A stretch of DNA of 64,000 nucleotides from Volvox africanus. Lineage: Eukaryota > Chlorophyta > Chlorophyceae > Chlamydomonadales > Volvocaceae. Below, in pieces: positions 62,659 to 64,000 of the stretch (position 1 is its first letter; each line of letters begins with the position of its first letter). The notes under the pieces were generated by a model that had not been told where the DNA came from, made no database searches, and saw only the letters and a list, made by a program, of their open reading frames with translations. Position numbers and translations under genes: made by a program. The DNA lies in NCBI GenBank assembly GCA_030268105.1, contig BSDZ01000003.1:6782501-6846500 (forward strand), in the 5' to 3' direction.

Positions 62659-63274
62659 CAGGGGGTGAGAGGGGTGAGGGGTAAGAGAGTCTTCCCACCA
62701 CCTCAGTCCCACTCCCTCACCAAGTGAAATGCTCCAGGTGGACGTTCTCCGGATCTCCAATGCTGATCTCCAATAACCGCAGATCCTGCAGTATGGCACC
62801 GACGCGGTTCGGAGCAGTGCGCCGAGTGGGACGACGCGTCATCCATCTTTCCGCTGAAGGAAGACAGCCAACACAATCCCAACATCTCTTGATATAGACC
62901 CGCCCCCCCTACCTCATCATTGGACCCGTATCCCCTTCCCCAGATACCTTTCCCCCAAACACACACACACACACACACACAAACACACAAACACAAGCGT
63001 GCGAGCACAGTATAACCACACTACGTTGCATGTCGTATTGTCGTACCTTCAGTTTGGGCAGCTGTGCTGATAAGCCTTCCAATCGCCAGTAGTCTCCGTC
63101 GTCTTCGTAGACACCGCTGTAGCTGGAGAGTGGCAGATCCTCCACCACCAGGCGGGTTAAGCGGGTTACACCCACCATCAGGGCGGGGGAAAGGAGCTGG
63201 CCGCTGATGCGGAGGGAGACCAGCCGGGAGAGGGCCGCGAGATCGGCGTCGCGAGCGCTCCAGGTGAATTCAGA
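59424..63274 (-). CDS. Large leucine-rich-repeat-like protein of unknown function (5' end not found)
   Basis: Exons on the minus strand: 63025-63274 (or ending 63047), 62721-62853, 61717-62226 and 59424-61344. Junctions restore reading frame, for example the Trp split between 62721 and 62226 and the Val split between 61717 and 61344. At least 930 residues. LRR-like segments are SRLVSLRISGQLL, TRLTRLVVEDLPL, LQDLRLLEISIGD, ALSRVAGIRRLDLRF, ITQLTNLIHLALR, LPYLHSLVLELP, RLEVLKLRGF and YMPYLRVLDVV. They are separated by a Gln/Arg-rich coiled-coil-like region (RHEAEWRQQHAERQRQQQEQ), poly-Ala and acidic Gly/Asp runs. The C-terminus is acidic (VDDNEEDE). Such proteins usually serve as protein-binding scaffolds, sometimes with an N-terminal F-box; none is visible. 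The first exon given starts in phase 0 behind an acceptor, so more exons lie upstream, perhaps past the window edge. Confidence 0.65.
62341..62685. repeat. (GGTGAG)n hexanucleotide array with larger internal periodicity
   Basis: Mostly perfect GGTGAG copies, interrupted three times by a GCAGGGGGTGAGAGGGGTGA-type module near 62471, 62574 and 62659. It fills nearly all of the intron between exons 62721-62853 and 61717-62226 of the LRR-like gene. The many long frames across it on both strands are artefacts of a unit divisible by three. Confidence 0.95.
62957..62995. repeat. (AC)n dinucleotide tract
   Basis: An AC run with AAAC interruptions lies in the intron between the first two exons of the LRR-like gene shown here. 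Confidence 0.85.
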
Positions 63275-64000
63275 CTGTGAAAGTGGGGACGGGAGGGGCC
63301 CTCAATGTCGGGTTCATAAATTTGTATTGTATTTAGGTACTGCATTAATTTTCACATTTTTAGTTTTCTGGAAAATTAAATTTTTGAATTAAGAAAGTAT
63401 GGAAACAGGATGTTTTTCGTACATATACATATTGTATATTGTATCGATAGATCCTGACCGAGAGCGGGATAAAATCCGTCGACTGGTCAAGGGTGGATGT
63501 GGGCCCGGTGAGGATCCCGGTTGTGAGGGGGACCTACGATGCCGACCAGCAGGAGTGGAGTTGAGGCCGCCGTTGATCCGGCAGATTACACTGGATGCTG
63601 GTGGTGGTGGGTGCTGAACCACCTACCTACCAGAAGATCACTGGTTTCGGAGCAGTCAACATGCCTAGGTGTGGACGGATGAGGGTGCCCGAATACTACA
63701 TTATCCTGGGGTATCTAAGGCTAATATCCAGGATGTTCAAGGAAATGGACATCTTCCGATCGGGCCTAAACAGTTTGGCGGATATTAAAACAGAGATACC
63801 ACATCGAAACACAGGGGAAGGTAGGGGCTGCCAGGTAGTGGCCACGCATGGGTTGAGCAAGACCTCCTATCCCATACATTGTATGCCTTTGTGTGTATAT
63901 ATATTGTGTGTGCATATATGTATGTAATATATACACACATATATATGTATATATGTATGTACACATTGTGTTATTGAGATTTGTGCGACTGGTATGGAGG
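63275..64000. other. Right end of window, no gene assigned
   Basis: A minus-strand frame near 63610-63480 (SSVICRINGGLNS) could be another exon of the LRR-like gene, but splice borders are not convincing. A dispersed-repeat copy follows at 63690-63806, then an AT-rich alternating tract with TATATA and TGTATG words to the window edge. Confidence 0.4.
63690..63806 (-). repeat. Dispersed repeat family, inverted copy
   Basis: The reverse complement matches 16745-16858 block by block (GGTATCTCTGTTTTAATATC, CCGCCAAACTGTTTAGGCCC, GATCGGAAGATGTCCA, GAACATCCTGGATATTAGCC, TTAGATACCCCAGGATA), with a few substitutions. No coding potential is visible. Confidence 0.75.

Noticed and set aside
62341..62685. 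Interstitial telomere array
   Set aside because: The unit is GGTGAG, not the TTTAGGG or TTTTAGGG telomere unit known from plants and green algae.
62270..62799. Several ORFs over 100 codons on both strands
   Set aside because: They are translations of the GGTGAG hexanucleotide array inside an intron of the LRR-like gene.

Overview
The window looks like nuclear DNA of a chlorophyte green alga, most likely a volvocine such as Volvox or a colonial relative. Genes are split by many short GT-AG introns with C/T-rich acceptors. The proteins carry long Ala, Gln, Ser and Glu-Ala runs, one gene is a large array of the helical repeats typical of algal organelle RNA-binding factors, and simple repeats fill introns and spacers. 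I see no bacterial, viral or organellar gene cluster. Most coding sequence does not follow single open frames, so I rebuilt gene models by hand from splice sites, reading phase and protein similarity. No search was run.

Layout. 27-5965 (-): an OPR/RAP-type repeat protein that runs off the left edge. 6871-10792 (+): a complete DEAD-box helicase of the DDX47/Rrp3 type, divergent from the first gene. 10793-24900: mostly gene-poor, with an uncertain low-complexity ORF (14164-15621), two hairpins or palindromes, a dispersed repeat family and a decayed reverse transcriptase. 25030-28356 (+): an EF-hand protein. 31249-38306 (+): a homologue of the kinetochore scaffold KNL1/Spc105/Spc7. 39828-46556 (+): a plasma-membrane-type Ca2+-ATPase (P2B). 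49706-54725 (+): a PAF-acetylhydrolase/lipoprotein-associated phospholipase A2-like enzyme. 55209-56320 (-): exons of a UV-damage endonuclease (UVDE) that appears incomplete. 59424-63274 (-): a large leucine-rich-repeat-like protein whose 5' end was not found.

The neighbours do not form a pathway. RNA metabolism (repeat protein, helicase), calcium (EF-hand protein, Ca2+-ATPase), chromosome segregation (KNL1), lipid hydrolysis and DNA repair lie side by side as is usual in a nuclear chromosome. The most notable items are the KNL1 homologue with an RVSF motif and only one clear MELT-like motif, the Ca2+-ATPase with a six-cysteine luminal insertion, the isolated UVDE exons, and several structured repeats: a 50-bp minisatellite inside a helicase intron, two opposed pentanucleotide arrays inside one intron, and long inverted repeats.
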